From assembly GCA_963805445.1 (NCBI GenBank), contig CAWDUI010000047.1:569336-633335 (forward strand): 64,000 bases of DNA, given 5' to 3'. Within the stretch, counting starts at the first letter, position 1; every line of letters starts with the position of its first letter. Of this stretch, positions 36,962-51,900 are shown one piece after another. The DNA is from JAENVT01 sp963805445. Its GTDB lineage: Bacteria > Actinomycetota > Acidimicrobiia > Acidimicrobiales > Ilumatobacteraceae. The position numbers were made by a program, and so were the translations under genes. A model generated the notes under the pieces. The model saw only the letters and a list, made by a program, of their open reading frames with translations, did not search any database and was not told the DNA's origin.

Positions 36962-39900
36962 CTAACGGCGGCGACGGGGCTTGCGACGGCGGCCGACCAC
37001 CATCAACAGAGCGCCGAGACCGAACACCTCGCCGCCGGCAACCAGCTTCGTCACCGCAGCCGCCCCCGTGCTCGGCAGGTTGGAGGAACGGTTCAGCACC
37101 ACGATGTTGGACTCCGCAGAGACCGAGGCGGTCAACGGGCACTGGAGGCCGTTGGCGCTCGAGCAGCGGGCAGACGACCTCGAAGTCGGTGACCGGGTGC
37201 GCCGACGCCACGGCCTGGTTGTGGATCACCTTGGCGGCCACGTCGGCGGCGGTGACGGTGTGCGTGGCGGTGCAGGTCAAGGACTGCCCGGGGGCCAGAT
37301 TGGTGGGCGCACACACGCCGAGCACGCCGTTCGGATCGGAGATCGACACGTTGGTCAGCGTGACGTTGCCGGTGTTGGTCGCCGTGATCACGTATGTGAT
37401 CTGTTGACCGACCTTGCTGAACGAGGCCGCCGGCGACGTCTTGGTGACCTCGAGCGACGAGTGAGGCATCGCCGGCGTCACGACCGCAGCGCTGTTGGCC
37501 GACAGGGCGGCCCCGCTCGGCGGCAGGCCCGACACGGATGCCACGTTGGTAATGGTGCCGCGGTCGAGGTCGGCTTGCGTCACGATGTGCGTTGCCGTGC
37601 AGGCCACTGTCTGACCTGGCGACAGCGTGACCGGGGCGCACCGGGTCAGCGTTGCATTCGCATCGGTGATCGTCACGCCGGTCAGCGTGACGATGCCGGT
37701 GTTGGTCGCGACCAGTGTGTACGTCACGATCGCACCGACCTTCGAATACGTGTTCGCCGCCGTCGACTTGGTGATCGAAAGCCCCGGAGTGGGCGGTACG
37801 GCCGGGCTGACCTCGACGATGGCGGTGGCCTGGACGATGACCGGCTGGCTGACCGTGCCGGCGGTCGCCGTGACGACGTTGAGGATCGAGCCTGTTGCGT
37901 TGGGAGCGACCTGCACGACGAGGTTGACCGTGACATGGCTTCCCGCCGGGAGATCGGCCGAGAGCACCGGCGACCCGGTGCCGGATGCCACGCTGCACAC
38001 GCCGCCGGCTGCTCCCACGCATGTCCACGTGAGGGGTATCAGGCCGCTGGGCACCGGATCGGAGATGGCCACACCGGCGAGGGCGGCCGGCCCGCTGCCG
38101 TTGCCGACGACGATGTCGTAGGTGAACGTGTCGCCCGACAACGCCCTCGCCACACTCGCCGTCTTGATCACCGACAACGAGGCCGTGAAATCGACGCTGA
38201 TCGTTGCGCTGGCGGTGTTGTTGGCCGGATTGGGATCGACCGTGCCCGGGCCGACGGTCGCCGTTGCTGTGTTGATCACCGAGTTGGGCGCGGTGGTGGC
38301 CACGGTGGAGGTGATCGTGAAGGTGGCGCTCCCGCCGGCGAGCAGGTCGACGGTGGTCGAGATGTCACCCGTGCCCGAGGCGGGACACGACGAGCCTGGC
38401 GTCGCCGCGCAGGTCCACGACGTGTTGGTCAACCCGGCTGGCATGGTGTCGAGCACGCTGACGGCCGTGGCCGGGTCGGGGCCACCGTTCGTCACCACGA
38501 GCGTGTACCCGAACGACTGACCGGCGGGCACGGTGGCGGCGGATGCCGTCTTGGTGACAGCGATGTCGGCGGTGAACACCAGCGTGTCGGTATCGCTGGC
38601 CACGTTGTTCGACGGGTCGGGATCACTGATTCCCGGCGGAACCGTCGCCGTCACGGTGTTGGTCAGCGACCCGGCCGATGGGCCGGCCTGCAACGACACC
38701 GTGAACGTGACCGACCCGCCGACAGCGAGATCGACTGTGGTGTTGATCGCACCGGTTCCCGACGCCGATGCGCACGACGATCCGGCAGCGGCTGAACACG
38801 TCCACGACACGGTGGTCACGCCGGCCGGCAGCGGATCGTCGATGACCACACCGGCGGCCGCCGAGGGGCCCGAGTTGGTCACGCCGATCGTGTACGACGA
38901 CGTGGCCCCTGGGGACTGCGACACGATGCCATTCGACTTCGTCACGGCAATGTCGGCAACCGGCGCGAGCACGTCGGTGTCGGACGCGACGTTGTTCCCG
39001 GCGCTCGGGTCGGTGACGGTTGCGGGCGGCGCGATGACGGCGGTGTTGACCAGGGTGCCGGTTGCATCCGGCGAGACGGTGCCGGTCACGCGCACCGCAA
39101 CATTGGCACCAACGGCGAGGTCGAGGCTCAGCAACACGTCGCCGATGCCGCCGGACGACCCGCACGCTGCTCCGGTGCTGGGCGTGCACGTCCATGTGGC
39201 GCCGGTGATCGATCCCGGGATCAGGTCCGTCAGCGTGGCCCCGGCGACCGCGGAGGGACCGGCATTCGTGGCGACGATGTCGTAGCTGACCGGCATTCCC
39301 GGAGTCAGCGAGGCGACGTGATCGGTCTTGGTCACCGACAGGTCGGCGACCTGGGTGACGGTCGTGACATCGGTCGAGGTGTTGTTGGACAGATCGGAAT
39401 CGACCACGCCCGTCGGAACCGTCACGTTCGCGGTGTTCGTCAGCACACCACTGGCGTTCGAGGAGACCGTCGCGGTCACGGTGAACGTCACGGTCGTCGC
39501 CGCGGGCATGTTGATCAACTGGTTGAGCGAACCGGAGCCGGACGCAGCACCACACGCTGCTCCACCGGTCGATGAACACGTCCACGTCGCGCCGAGCAGC
39601 GTTGCAGGCAGTGGGTCCGTCACCTGGAGACCGTCGATCTGCGATGGCCCGGGGTTGGTGACGACGATGGTGTAGGTCGTCGACGTTCCGGCAACGATCG
39701 TCGCCACCCCGTCGGTCTTGACGATCGAGACGTCGCCGAGACCGTTGACGGTGGTGGTGTCGACCGCCATGTTGTCGGCGCTGTTCGGATCGGTCACGCC
39801 CGCAGGTGCGTCGATCGTCGCCGTGTTGGTCACCACACCGAGCTGAGACGAGGCGATGGTCGCATCGATCGTGAGCGTCGCCGTCCCACCGACGGCCAGG

Positions 39901-42900
39901 TCGACGGTCGTGGCGATGTCGCCGGTGCCGCCCGCTGCACACGCCGAGCCCGGCGAGGCACTGCACGCCCACGTCACCGCGGTGAGACCGGCCGGCATCA
40001 CGTCGGTCACCGGCGCACCGACAACCGCCGATGGACCGGCGTTCGTGACGACGATCGTGTACGTCACCGAGTCACCGGGCAGCGCGGTCGTCAGACCGTC
40101 GGTCTTGGTGATCGACAGATCGGCGACGGGTGTGAGTGCGTCACTGTCGGTCGCTGTGCCGTTGGCCGGATTCGTATCGACGACACCCGGGGGCTCGACA
40201 ACCGATGCCGAGTTGACGACGAACCCGGTGGCCGTCGGATCGATGTCGGCGGCGACCGTGATCGTCACTGCGCCGCCCACCGGCACCGTGACCAGCAGTG
40301 TCACATCACCGGCGCCGCTCGGCGTCCCGCAGGTTGCGCCACCGGCAGCGCTGCATCCCCACGTCGCCGCGGCGATCTCCGGAGGGAGGACGTCGAGGAT
40401 CTGGGCATCGACAGCCGAAGACGGTCCACTGTTGGTGACCGTGATCGTGTAGGTGGTCGAGGTCCCGGGCACCACGGAGGCAACGCCGTCGGTCTTGGTG
40501 ATCGAGAGATCGACCGAGGGGGTGAGGGTGTCGGTGTCGCTCGACGTGTTGTCGGACAGGGCGGGGTCGACCACACCCACCGGGGCGGCAACCGTGGCTG
40601 TGTTGGTCACCGTGCCGGTCGCGGCAGCGCCGACGACGGCGCTGAGGGTGTAGGTCGCCGTCGCGCCGGCCGGGAGATCAACGGTGGTGACGATGTCACC
40701 GGTGCCCGATGCCGCGCCACACGAACCTCCGGCACTTGCGGTGCACGTCCAGCCGGCGGCGTTCAGCGCCGCCGGCATCACGTCCGTCACGACCGCACCA
40801 ACGACCGCCGAAGGACCAGCGTTGCCGACGACGATCGTGTACGTGATCGGCGCGCCCGGCACCGCTGTTGCTGCGCCGTCGGTCTTGACGATGCTGAGGT
40901 TGGCCTGTGGGGTCAGTGAGTCGACATCGACCGCAGAGTTGTCGGCCAGGTTGGTGTCGGTGGTGCCTGCCGCTGGATTCGCCGTGACGGTGTTGGTCAG
41001 CAAGCCGGCTGCCGATTGCGACACGGTCGCCGAGACGATGTACGTGACGCTGCTGCCGACGCCGACATTGACGATCTGGTCGATCGAGCCACTGCCCGAC
41101 GCCGCGCCGCATGCCGAGCCGGGTGCTGCGTTGCAGGTCCAGTTGGCGCCGAGCAAAGCAGCCGGCATGTTGTCGAGCACGCGAGCACCCGTCGACACCG
41201 ACGGCCCGCTGTTGGCGACGACGATGGTGTAGGTGGTCGACGTACCCGGGACTGCGACCGCTTGCCCGTCCGACTTGGTCACCGACAGGTCGACCGATGG
41301 GGTCAGGGTGGTGACGTCGGTGGCCGAGTTGTCGGCGAGGTTCGAGTCGGTGAAGCCGGCTGGTGGCGCGAGGTTTGCGGTGTTGGTCAGCACTCCCGTA
41401 GCGGTTGCGGCGATCGTTGCCGACACCGCGAACGTGACGGTGCCGCCGGCAGCGACGTCGACGAGCTCGGAGATGTCGCCGGCGCCGCTCGGGTTCGAGC
41501 ACGCCGAACCCGGCGTTGCCGCGCAGGTCCACGAGACGCCGAGCAAGGTCGATGGCATCGCGTCGGTCACGGCGACGCCCGACGCCGCCGATGGGCCGCT
41601 GTTGGTGACGGTGATGGTGTACGCGGTCGGCGCGCCCGGCACTGCCGAGGTCTGCCCGTCGGTCTTGGTCACCGAGAGGTCACCAACCGGGTCGATCTGC
41701 GTCGTGTCCGTCGCGGCATTGTTCAATGTGTTGGGATCCACGGCACCGGGCGGCACGTCGATCTGGGCGGTGTTGGTCAACATGCCGGCGGTGGCGACGA
41801 CGGTCGCCGTCACGGTGAACGTGACCGAGCCACCGACGGCCAGATCGACGGGCGCGACGAGGTCGCCGCTGCCGGGTGCCGGGCACGACCCGCCACTGGC
41901 CGGCGTGCATGTCCACGTAACCCCGCTGATCCCGGCAGGCATCGTGTCGGTGACGACAGCGCCGCTGATCGCCGATGGACCTGCGTTGGTGGCGACGATC
42001 TGATACGTGATCGGGTCGCCGGGGCGGGTATTGGTGTCGTTGTCGGTCTTGGTGATCGACAGGTCGGCGACCGGGTCGAGCGAGTCGGTGTCGGCCGCCG
42101 AGTTGTTGGCCGGGTCGGGATCGACGGCGCCGGGTGGAGGTGTGATCGTGGCCGAGTTCGTGATCGAACCGGTTGCCGAGCTCGACACAGTACCGCCGGC
42201 CGTGAACGTCGCCGTGCCGCCAACAGCGAGTGTCACGGTGGTGTTGATGCTGCCCGACCCGGATGCCGCACAGCTTCCGCTGATTGCCGCGCACGTCCAG
42301 GATCCACCGGTCAACGACGCCGGGAACATGTCAGTGACGGTCGCGCCGGTGATGTCGGACGGACCGGCGTTCGACACCACGATCGTGTACGACACCGGCG
42401 TACCCGGCACCGCCGACACCACACCGTCGGTCTTGGTCACCGAGAGATCGGCCGTCGGCACCAGCGCGTCGACATCGGTGGCGGAGTCGTTGGCAGGGTT
42501 CGGGTCCGTCACGCCGGTCGGCGCGCTGACGGACGCTGTGTTGGTGATCGAGCCGGTCGCCGAGGTCGACACCGTGCCGTCGACCGTGAACGTCGCGGTA
42601 CCGCCAGGAGCAAGGTCGACGGTCGAGTTGATGTTGCCCGACCCGGAGGCCGCGCAGGTGCCGCCAGCGGCCACGCAGGTCCATGTCGCACCGAGGATGG
42701 ATGCGGGCATGACATCGGCGACCGCAGCTCCCACGACGTCTGACGGACCGGCGTTCGACACCACGATCGTGTACGACACCGGTGTACCCGGCACCGCCGA
42801 CACCACACCGTCGGTCTTGGTCACCGACAGATCGGCAGTCGGCACCAGCGCGTCGACATCGGTCGCCGAGTTGTTGGAGAGGTCAGGGTCGGTCACGCCA

Positions 42901-45900
42901 CCGGGAACCGACGCGGTTGCCGTGTTGACCAGCGTCCCCGTTGCATCGGAGGCCACCAGGCCGGTGACGGTGTACGTCACCGATCCGCCAGACGGCACTG
43001 CGACCACGTCGGCGATGTCGCCGGTTCCCGAGGGCGAGCACGAGGCAACAGCCGAACCGGCGCAGGACCACGACACGTTCGACAGGGTTGCCGGCATGAC
43101 ATCCGCGACCGAAGCGCCGACGACGTTCGACGGACCGGCGTTCGACACCACGACCGTGTAGGTCACCGGCGTGCCCGGCACCTCGGTCGTCGAGCCGTCG
43201 GTCTTGGTGACAGACAGATCGGCGACGGCGACGATGTCGGTCGTGTCGACGGCGGTGTTGTTGCCTGGTGTCGGGTCGACACCGGGGGCGGGCATGGCGA
43301 CCGTCGCCGCATTCGACAACGTGCCGGTGAACGCGGCATCGATCGTCGCCGTCAACGTGAACGTGGCGACCCCTCCCGAGAGCAGGTCGACCGTCGTGAC
43401 GATGTTGCCCGCGCCACCGAGGGCAGCGCACGTCGAGCCGGGTGTCGCCGCGCAGATCCATGTCGCGCCTCCCAGCTGGGGCGGCAACACATCGATCACC
43501 GGGGCGCCGCTGACCTGCGACGGCCCCGCATTGGTGACCGCGATCGTGTAGATCACCGTTGTGCCGGCGATGTCGGTGAGGTTGCCGTCGGTCTTGGTGA
43601 TCGACAGGTCGGCCTTCGGGTTCACGGTCGTGACGTCCGTCGCCGAGTTGTTGCCTGGGTTCGGGTCGTTTGCGCCGGCGGGTGCGGTGACCGTCGCTGT
43701 GTTGACGACCGAGCCGGTCGCCGAGCCGGCGATCGTGCCCGTGACCGAGAACGTGATGGTGCCGCCAACAGCGACGTCGATGGGCTGACTGAGCGATCCG
43801 CTGCCACTGGCGGGGCACGATCCACTGACCGCCGCGCACGTCCACGTGACGCCGGTGAGGGCAGCCGGCAGGGCATCGCTCACGACGGCGCCCACCGCGT
43901 TGCTCGGGCCGCTGTTGGAGATCGTCACGACGTAGGTCACGACGTCGCCCGGCAGCGCCGAAACCAGCCCGTCGGTCTTGGTCACGCCGAGGTCGGTGAC
44001 CGGTGTCGGGGTGTCGACATCAGTCGCCGTGTTGTTCGAAAGGTCGGGGTCGGTCGCGCCGGCGGGGGCCGCGATGTCCGCTGTGTTGGTGAGGTCGGCG
44101 GCCAGCGCGGGATCGACCGAGCCGGTGATGGTGAACGTCACCGACGCCCCGACGGGCAGGTCGACCAGTTGGCCCAGCGGAGCCGAGCCGCTGGAGAGGC
44201 CGCAGGCGCCGCCGCTGTTGCCGGCACACGTCCATGTCGCGCCCACCACGGTCGGCGGCACGAGGTCGGTGACCGAGGCACCCACGACATCCGAGGGACC
44301 GGCGTTGGTGGCAACCAGCGTGTAGACCACGGATCCACCGGGGGTGACCGTCGCCGAGCCGTCCGACTTGGTGATGGCCAGATCGGCGATCGGTGCCATG
44401 GTGTCGCTGTCACTGGCCGTGTTGTCCGCCGGGTTCGGATCCGTCACGCCAGTCGGCGTCGTGATCGTCGCAGTGTTGATGACTGCGGCCGTGACCGCGG
44501 CGCCGATCGAGGCGTCGATCGTGAAGGTCGCCGATGCACCGACAGCCAGGTCGACCGTCGTGGCGATGTCGCCACTGCCAGACGGGTTGGCACAGGTCGC
44601 GCCAGCCGACGCCGCGCACGTCCACGATGCGAACGTTTCGCCGGCGGGCTCGAGGTCGGCAACAGATGCGCCGATCACGTTCGATGGCCCGTTGTTCGTT
44701 ACGACGACGGTGTACGTGGTGGTTGTACCCGGTGTCGCGGTCGACGAGCCATCGGTCTTGGTGATCGAGAGATCGGCGACTCCGGCGATCGAGTCGACGT
44801 CGGTGGCCGAGTTGTCGGTGGGATTCGGGTCGATGACACCGGCCGGCGGCACGACGGTCGCTGTGTTGGTCAGCAGGCCCGATGCCGCCGAATCGATGCC
44901 CACGACGACAGTGAACGTCGTCGACGAGCCGGCCGCCAGGTTGACGACAGCCGACATCGGTCCCGAGCCGGATGCTGCGCACGACGCGCCAGGGGTTGCG
45001 CTGCACGTCCAACTCATCGTCGTCGCGCCGGCCGGGATCGCATCGGCGACCGTCGCCCCGAAGACGTTGGATGGGCCACCGTTGGAGACGACCACGGTGT
45101 AGGTCGTCGTGCCACCGGCGACCGCACTACCGGTGAAGTCGTCCTTGGAGATCGACAGATCGGCGCGCTGGTTGATCGCCGTGGTGTCGGTCGCCGTGTT
45201 GTTGGCGGGCGTCGCATCGATCGAGCCGATCGGCATCGTGATGCTGGCCGTGTTCGACAGCACACCCGCCGCCGCCGAGGCGTTGACCGTCGCCGTGATC
45301 GAGAAGGTGACCTGGCCACCCGCAGCGAGGTCGACGAGCTCGTTGACGCTGCCCAAACCGCTGGAGTTGCCGCACGTCGACCCGATGGTCGCCGAGCAGG
45401 TCCACGACGCGGCGACCAAAACGCCGGGCAGTGAATCCGTCACGCTCGCGCCCACGATCAGCGATGGGCCGGCGTTGCCGGCCACGACGGTGTAGGTGAC
45501 CACTTCACCGGCGGCAACGTTCGTGAGCCCGTCGGTCTTGGTGATCGACAGATCCGCGGTCGGCGTGATCGAGGTCGTGTCGGTGGCCACGTTGTCGGCG
45601 GGGTTCTGGTCACTGACCCCGGACGGCACGTCGATGCTGGCCGAGTTGACGACGACACCGGTCGTCGCGGTGATCGATGTCGTGATGGTGAAGGTCGCGG
45701 TTGCTCCGACGGCGAGGCCGACGGTCGTGTTGATGTTGCCGCTACCGGATGGCGCGCACGACGCACCGGCCGACGGCGCGCAGGTCCACGATGCGGCCCC
45801 CAGCCCGGCGGGTAGGACGTCGACGACGGGTGCGCCGATGACGGCGGACGGGCCGGCATTGCCAACGACGATCGTGTACGTGCTGGCATCGCCCGGCTGG

Positions 45901-48900
45901 GCGCTGGCGCGACCGTCCGTCTTGGTGATCGACAGGTCGGCCTCAGGGTTCAACGTGTCGGTGTCGGTCGCAGTGTTGTTGGCGGCGATTGGGTCGGTGA
46001 CGCCGCTCGGCGCTGCAATGGTGACGGTGTTGGCCAGGGCCGACGACGCCGTCGGCGACACCGTCGCGTCGATCGTGAACGTGACGGTCCCGCCGACCAC
46101 GAGGTCGACGTTGGCGACGATGTTGCCGGTGCCGGCGGCCGGGCACGTGCCACCGGAGGCGGTGCACGTCCAGGTAGCGCCCAGCAGTGCTGCCGGCAGA
46201 AGATCGGTGACCGTCGCCCCGGAGACCGCCGACGGCCCGGCGTTGCCGGCGACCACGGTGTACGTGACGGGAGTACCTGGCACCACGTTCGGCTGGCCGT
46301 CGGTCTTGGTCACGAACAGGTCGGCGTGTGGCGTGAGCGTGTCGGTGTCGGTCGCGGTGTTGTCGCTGGGATCGGCATCGGTCGTACCCGACGGCGCAGC
46401 GATCGATGCGGTGTTGACCACGGTTCCGGTTGCCGCAGCATCCACCGTCGCCGTGACCGAGTACGTGACGGACGCACCGGCCGGGAGATCGACGGTGTCG
46501 GCGATGTTGTCGGTGCCCGACGCACCACACGCGCCACCGCTCGAACCGGTGCACACCCAGGTCGCCCCGACCAGCGATGCGGGAATCACGTCGCTGACGG
46601 TCGCGCCAACGGCGTCGGAGGGACCGGCATTCGTGGCGACGATGGTGTACGTCACGGCAGTGCCGGGTACCGCGGTGACCACGCCGTCGGTCTTGGTGAT
46701 CGACAACTCAGCCAGCGGTGCCAGCGTGTCGACGTCGGTCGCAGTGTTGTTGGCCGCTGCCGGATCCGTGACACCCAGCGGTGCAGCGACGGTGGCGGTG
46801 TTGACCAGCGTGCCCGTCGCGGCACTGGAGATGGCGACTGTGACCTGATACGTGGCAGTACCGCCGGGCAACAGCGTGACGGTGTCGGCAAGCGCTCCGC
46901 TGCCCGATGCGGTGCACGACGAACCGCCAGACGCTGCACACGTCCAACTCATGGACGTTGCACCGGCCGGGAGCGCGTCGGTGACTGTGGCGCCGATGGC
47001 CGATGAGGGTCCGGCGTTGCCGACCGTCACGGTGTAGACGGTCGTGCCGCCGGGGGTCGCGTTGAGGGTGCCGTCGGTCTTGGTGATCGAGAGATCGGCT
47101 TGGGCGACCACGGTGGTCGTGTCGGTCGCCGTGTTGTTGGCCGGTGTCGGGTCGACACCAACACCTGGCATGGTCACCGTCGCCGTGTTCGACAGTACCC
47201 CGGTGAACGCCGGATCGATCGTGCCATCGACGACGAACGTCGCGGTGCCACCGGGCAACAGATCAACCGTCGCCGCGATGTTGCCGTTGCCGGTCGGGCT
47301 GTCGCACGTCGACGAAGCCGAGGCGGTGCACGTCCATGACACGCCCGAGAGGGGTGCGGGGATGACGTCGTCGACCGGCGCGTCGACGATGGTGGACGGC
47401 CCGTTGTTGGTGACCACGATCGAGTACTGGATCGATGTGCCGGCGAGAGCGGTGACGTTGCCGTCGGTCTTGGTGATCGACAGGTCCGCCTTCGGCTTGA
47501 TGGTGGTCGACGCCGACCCGGCGTTGTTCGACGGATCGGGATCGCTGGCGCCGGCCGGTGCGGCGACCGTCGCGGTGTTGACGATCGTGCCCGTCGCGCT
47601 CGGTGCAACTGCTGCGGTGACGGTGAACGTGACCGTGCCACCCACGACGAGGTCGACCGTGGCGGCGATGCTGCCGCTGACGGGGCCGGGCTGGTCGCAG
47701 TTGCCGCCGGCCGAGGGCGTGCACGTCCACGACACCGCCGTCAAGCCGGCCGGGATGATGTCGCTGACCGGGGCGTCGTCGATGTCGGACGGCCCGGCGT
47801 TGCTGACGACGATGGTGTAGTGGACGACATCGCCCGGCAGGGCCGAGGCCAGGTCGACCGACTTGGTAAGGGAGAGATCGGCAACACGCACCGGCGTGTC
47901 GGTGTCCGTGGCCGAGTCGTTGGCCGGATTCGGGTCGGTGGCACCGACCGGAGGTGTGATGGTCGCCGTGTTGGCCAGCGGTGACGTGGTGGCGGCGCTG
48001 AGCGTGCCCGAAAGTGTGAACGTGACCGAGCCACCGACCGGGATGTCGACGGCCTCGCTGACGGCGGCGACGCCACTCGAATTTGCGCATGACGCGCCGC
48101 CCGCGGCTGCGCACATCCACGAGACGCTGGTGAGCTCGACCGGTGGGATGTCGGTGACTGTTGCACCGGCGATGTCGGAGGGCCCGTTGTTCGCAGCCAC
48201 GATCTGATAGCTCACCGTGGCGCCGGGCGTGGCCGTCGCAGCGAAGTCGGTCTTGGTGATCGACAGGTCGGCCACTCGCGCCAGCGTGTCGACGTCGGTC
48301 GCGGCGTTGTTCCCCGGCGCGGGGTCGGTCACACCAGACGGCGGAGTGACTGATGCCGTGTTGACGAGATCTGCTGTGGTCGAAGCAAGCAGCGTGCCGG
48401 TGATCGTGAAGGTCGCGGTGGCGCCGACTGTCAGCGAAATCGGCGCGTTGAGGTTGCCGCTGCCTGACGCCGCGCACGAACCCGAACCACTGATCGAGCA
48501 GGCCCACGAGACGGCGCTCAACGACGCCGGAAGAACATCCGCCACGGTTGCGCCGACGACATCCGATGGCCCGGCGTTCGAGACCACCACCGTGTAGGTC
48601 ACGGGGGCGCCCGGTGTCGCCGTCGGCGAGAAGTCGTCCTTGGTGATCGCCAGGTCGGCAACCGGGTTCAGCGTGTCGGTGTCGGTCGCCGAGTTGTTGC
48701 CCGGAATCGGGTCGGTCGCGCCGGGGGGAACGGATGCGGTGGCGGTGTTGGCCAGCACGCCGAGGGCCGAGGCAACCACAGTGGCATCGACGGTGAACGT
48801 TGCCGTGCCGCCCGCAACCAGGTCCACGAGGCTGTTGACGCTTCCCGAACCGCTGGGCGAGCACACCGACCCGGCTGTCGCCGTGCATGTCCATGTTGCG

Positions 48901-51900
48901 CCGGTCAGCTCGACGGGCAATGAGTCGGTCACGGCGACGCCCGCGACATCGGAGGGGCCGAGGTTCGTGACGACCACCGTGTACTGCACGGCCTGGCCGG
49001 GCGTCGCCGACGACGAACCGTCGGTCTTGAGGACCTCGATGTCGGCGTGTCGAACGATGGTGGTGGTGTCAGTGGCCTGGTTGTTGGCAGGGGTCGGGTC
49101 GATCGAACCGACCGGCATTGCCACATCCACGGTGTTCGTCAGCGTGCCGGGCGCCGTCGACGCATCCAGCGTGCCCGTGACCGTAAACGTCGCGCTGCCG
49201 CCGCTCAACAACGAAACGATCTCGTTGACGTTGCCCGATCCTGACGCATTGCCACACGTCGACCCGGCCGACGCGGTGCACGTCCACGAGACCCCAACGA
49301 TGCTCGCCGGGACCACATCATTCACGGACGCGCCGGCGATGGCCGAGGGCCCCGCATTGGTGACGACGATCGTGTAGGTGTCGACCTCACCGGCAGCGAT
49401 CGAGGTCAACCCGTCGGTCTTGGTGACGATCAGGTCGGCGGTCGGTGTGACCGACGTGGTGTCGGTTGCGCTGTTGTCGGCGGGGGCGACCTCGATCGCA
49501 CCCGACGGTGCATCGATCGAGGCGGTGTTGGCGATCACTCCGCTCGCCGAACCGGCGACGGTGGCATTCACGGTGAAGGTCGCCGAGCCGGCCGGGAGCA
49601 ACGACACGGCCGTGTTGATCGTGTTGCCCGACCCCGACCCGGCACACGACGAGCCCGCCGAAGCCGCACAGGTCCACGACACACCGACCAGCGAGGCGGG
49701 GGCGACATCGGTGAACGGTGCTGCCACGGCCGCCGACGGCCCGGCATTCGAGACCACGATGACGTAGGTCACCGGGTCGCCGGGCTGTGCACTGAGGAGG
49801 TTGTCGGTCTTGGTCACCGACAGGTCGACCACCGGCGTGAGCGTGTCGATGTCGGTGGCCGAGTTGTTGCCGGGGTTCGGATCGGTGGCGGCCGGAGGCG
49901 CCGCGACCGTCGCCGTGTTGGAGACCGACCCGTTGGCCGAAGCAGCGATGTCCGCGGTGACCGTGAAGGTCGCCGTGCCTCCGGCGATCAGGTTGACGAT
50001 GCTGTTGATGTTGCCCGATCCGGCAGCCGGGCAACTTCCGCCGACCGCGGCGCAGCTCCACACGGCGTTCGACAGGTTGGCCGCGAAGGCGTCGACGACC
50101 GAGGCGCCGACCACGTCGGACGGGCCGGTGTTGGTGACCACGATCGTGTAGGTCACCGGCGTGCCGGGCACCTCGACGGCCGACCCGTCGGTCTTGGTGA
50201 TCGACAGATCCGTCTGCGGCAACAGGGTGTCGACGTCAGTGGCCGAGTTGTTGGCCGGGTTCGGATCCGACGCACCGGCCGCCGCGGTCACCGTGGCGGT
50301 GTTGCTCAGGGTTCCGGTGGCGCTCGTGGCGATCGTCGCGGACACGGTGAATGTGACCGAGGCGCCGACCGGCAGGTCGACGACCTCGTTGATCGAACCG
50401 CTGCCGGCAGGCGTGCAGGAGCCGACGCACGTCCAGGTCACGCCGCTGAGTTCGGCAGGGACGTTGTCGGTCACCGTCACGCCGAAGGCATCGGACGGGC
50501 CGTTGTTCGTGGCGACGATCGTGTAGGTCACGCCGGTGCCGGGCACCGCTGTCGTGGCGTTGTCGGTTTTGGTGATCGCCAGGTCGGTCGTGGCGACCAG
50601 CGTGTCGACATCGGTGGCGGTGTTGTCGAGCGGCGATGTCTCGGTCACGGTCGCCGGCACGGTGGCCGTGACGGTGTTCGACAACGTGCCAACGGCAGAG
50701 GCGGCGATGTCGACGGTGACGAGATACGTCAGCTGCCCGCCCGGGAGGAGGGTCGCCGTGTCAGCGAGGGCGCCACTTCCCGACGCGGTGCACGACGAAC
50801 CAGCACTCGACGCGCACGTCCAGTTCATCGCGGTGGCCCCGGCGGGAACAGGATCGGTGATCGTCGCGCCGCTCACGGTCGAGGGGCCGGTGTTGACCAC
50901 GGTCACGACGTACACGGTGTTGCCGCCCGGCGTCGCCGTCGTCGTGCCGTCCGACTTGGTGACGACGAGGTTGGCCTGCGCCACGATCGTCGTGGTGTCG
51001 GTGGCCGTGTTGTCGGTGGGGTCATCGATCGTGCCCGGGGGCGCAGCGATGGTGGCGGTGTTCGAGAGCACACCGGTGAAGGCAGCATCGATCGTGCCGG
51101 TGACCGTGAATGTCGCCGAGCCACCGGAGGGGAGGTCGACGGTGGTGTTGATGTCGCCGCTGGCCGGCCCGGCGTCGTCGCAGTTCCCGCCGCTCGAGGC
51201 CACGCACGTCCACGACGCGTTCGTCAAGGCCGCAGGCAACGCGTCGGTGACTCCCGCATCGACCACCGACGACGGTCCGGAGTTCACGACGGTGATGGTG
51301 TAGGTCGACGAGGTGCCGGCCACGCCGGTGGTCTGACCGTCGGTCTTGGTGATCGACAACGCGGCCGTACTCGTCACCGCGGTGGAATCGGTCGCCGAGT
51401 TGTTGGCGCTGTTCGTCTCGCTGACGCCTGCGGGCGCCGACACGTTGGCGGTGTTGACGACGGACCCGACCGTCGAGCCGGCGATCGTGCCGGTAACGGT
51501 GAACACCACGCCACCGTTGACCCCGAGGTCGACCGTGGCGTTGATGTTGCCGGCAACCGGGCCGCTGGTGTCGCAATGCCCGCCGGGGCCGTCGGTGCAC
51601 GTCCACGTCACGCCGGTGAGGCTGGCGGGCACGTTGTCGGTCACGACCGCGTCCGCGACCGCCGACGGCCCGGCGTTGCCGACGGCGATCGTGTAGGCCA
51701 AGGTGTCGAGCGGGTTGGCCAGGACGCGTCCATCGGTCTTGGTGATCGACAGGTCGGCCTGGGGCGTCAACGGATCGCTGTCGGTCGCAGTGTTGTTGCC
51801 GGGCACCGGATCGGTGACGCCTGGCGGCGCGGTGACCGACGCAGTGTTGGTGATCGTGCCCGTGGCGGCGGCAGACACCGTGCCGCCGACTGTGTAGGTC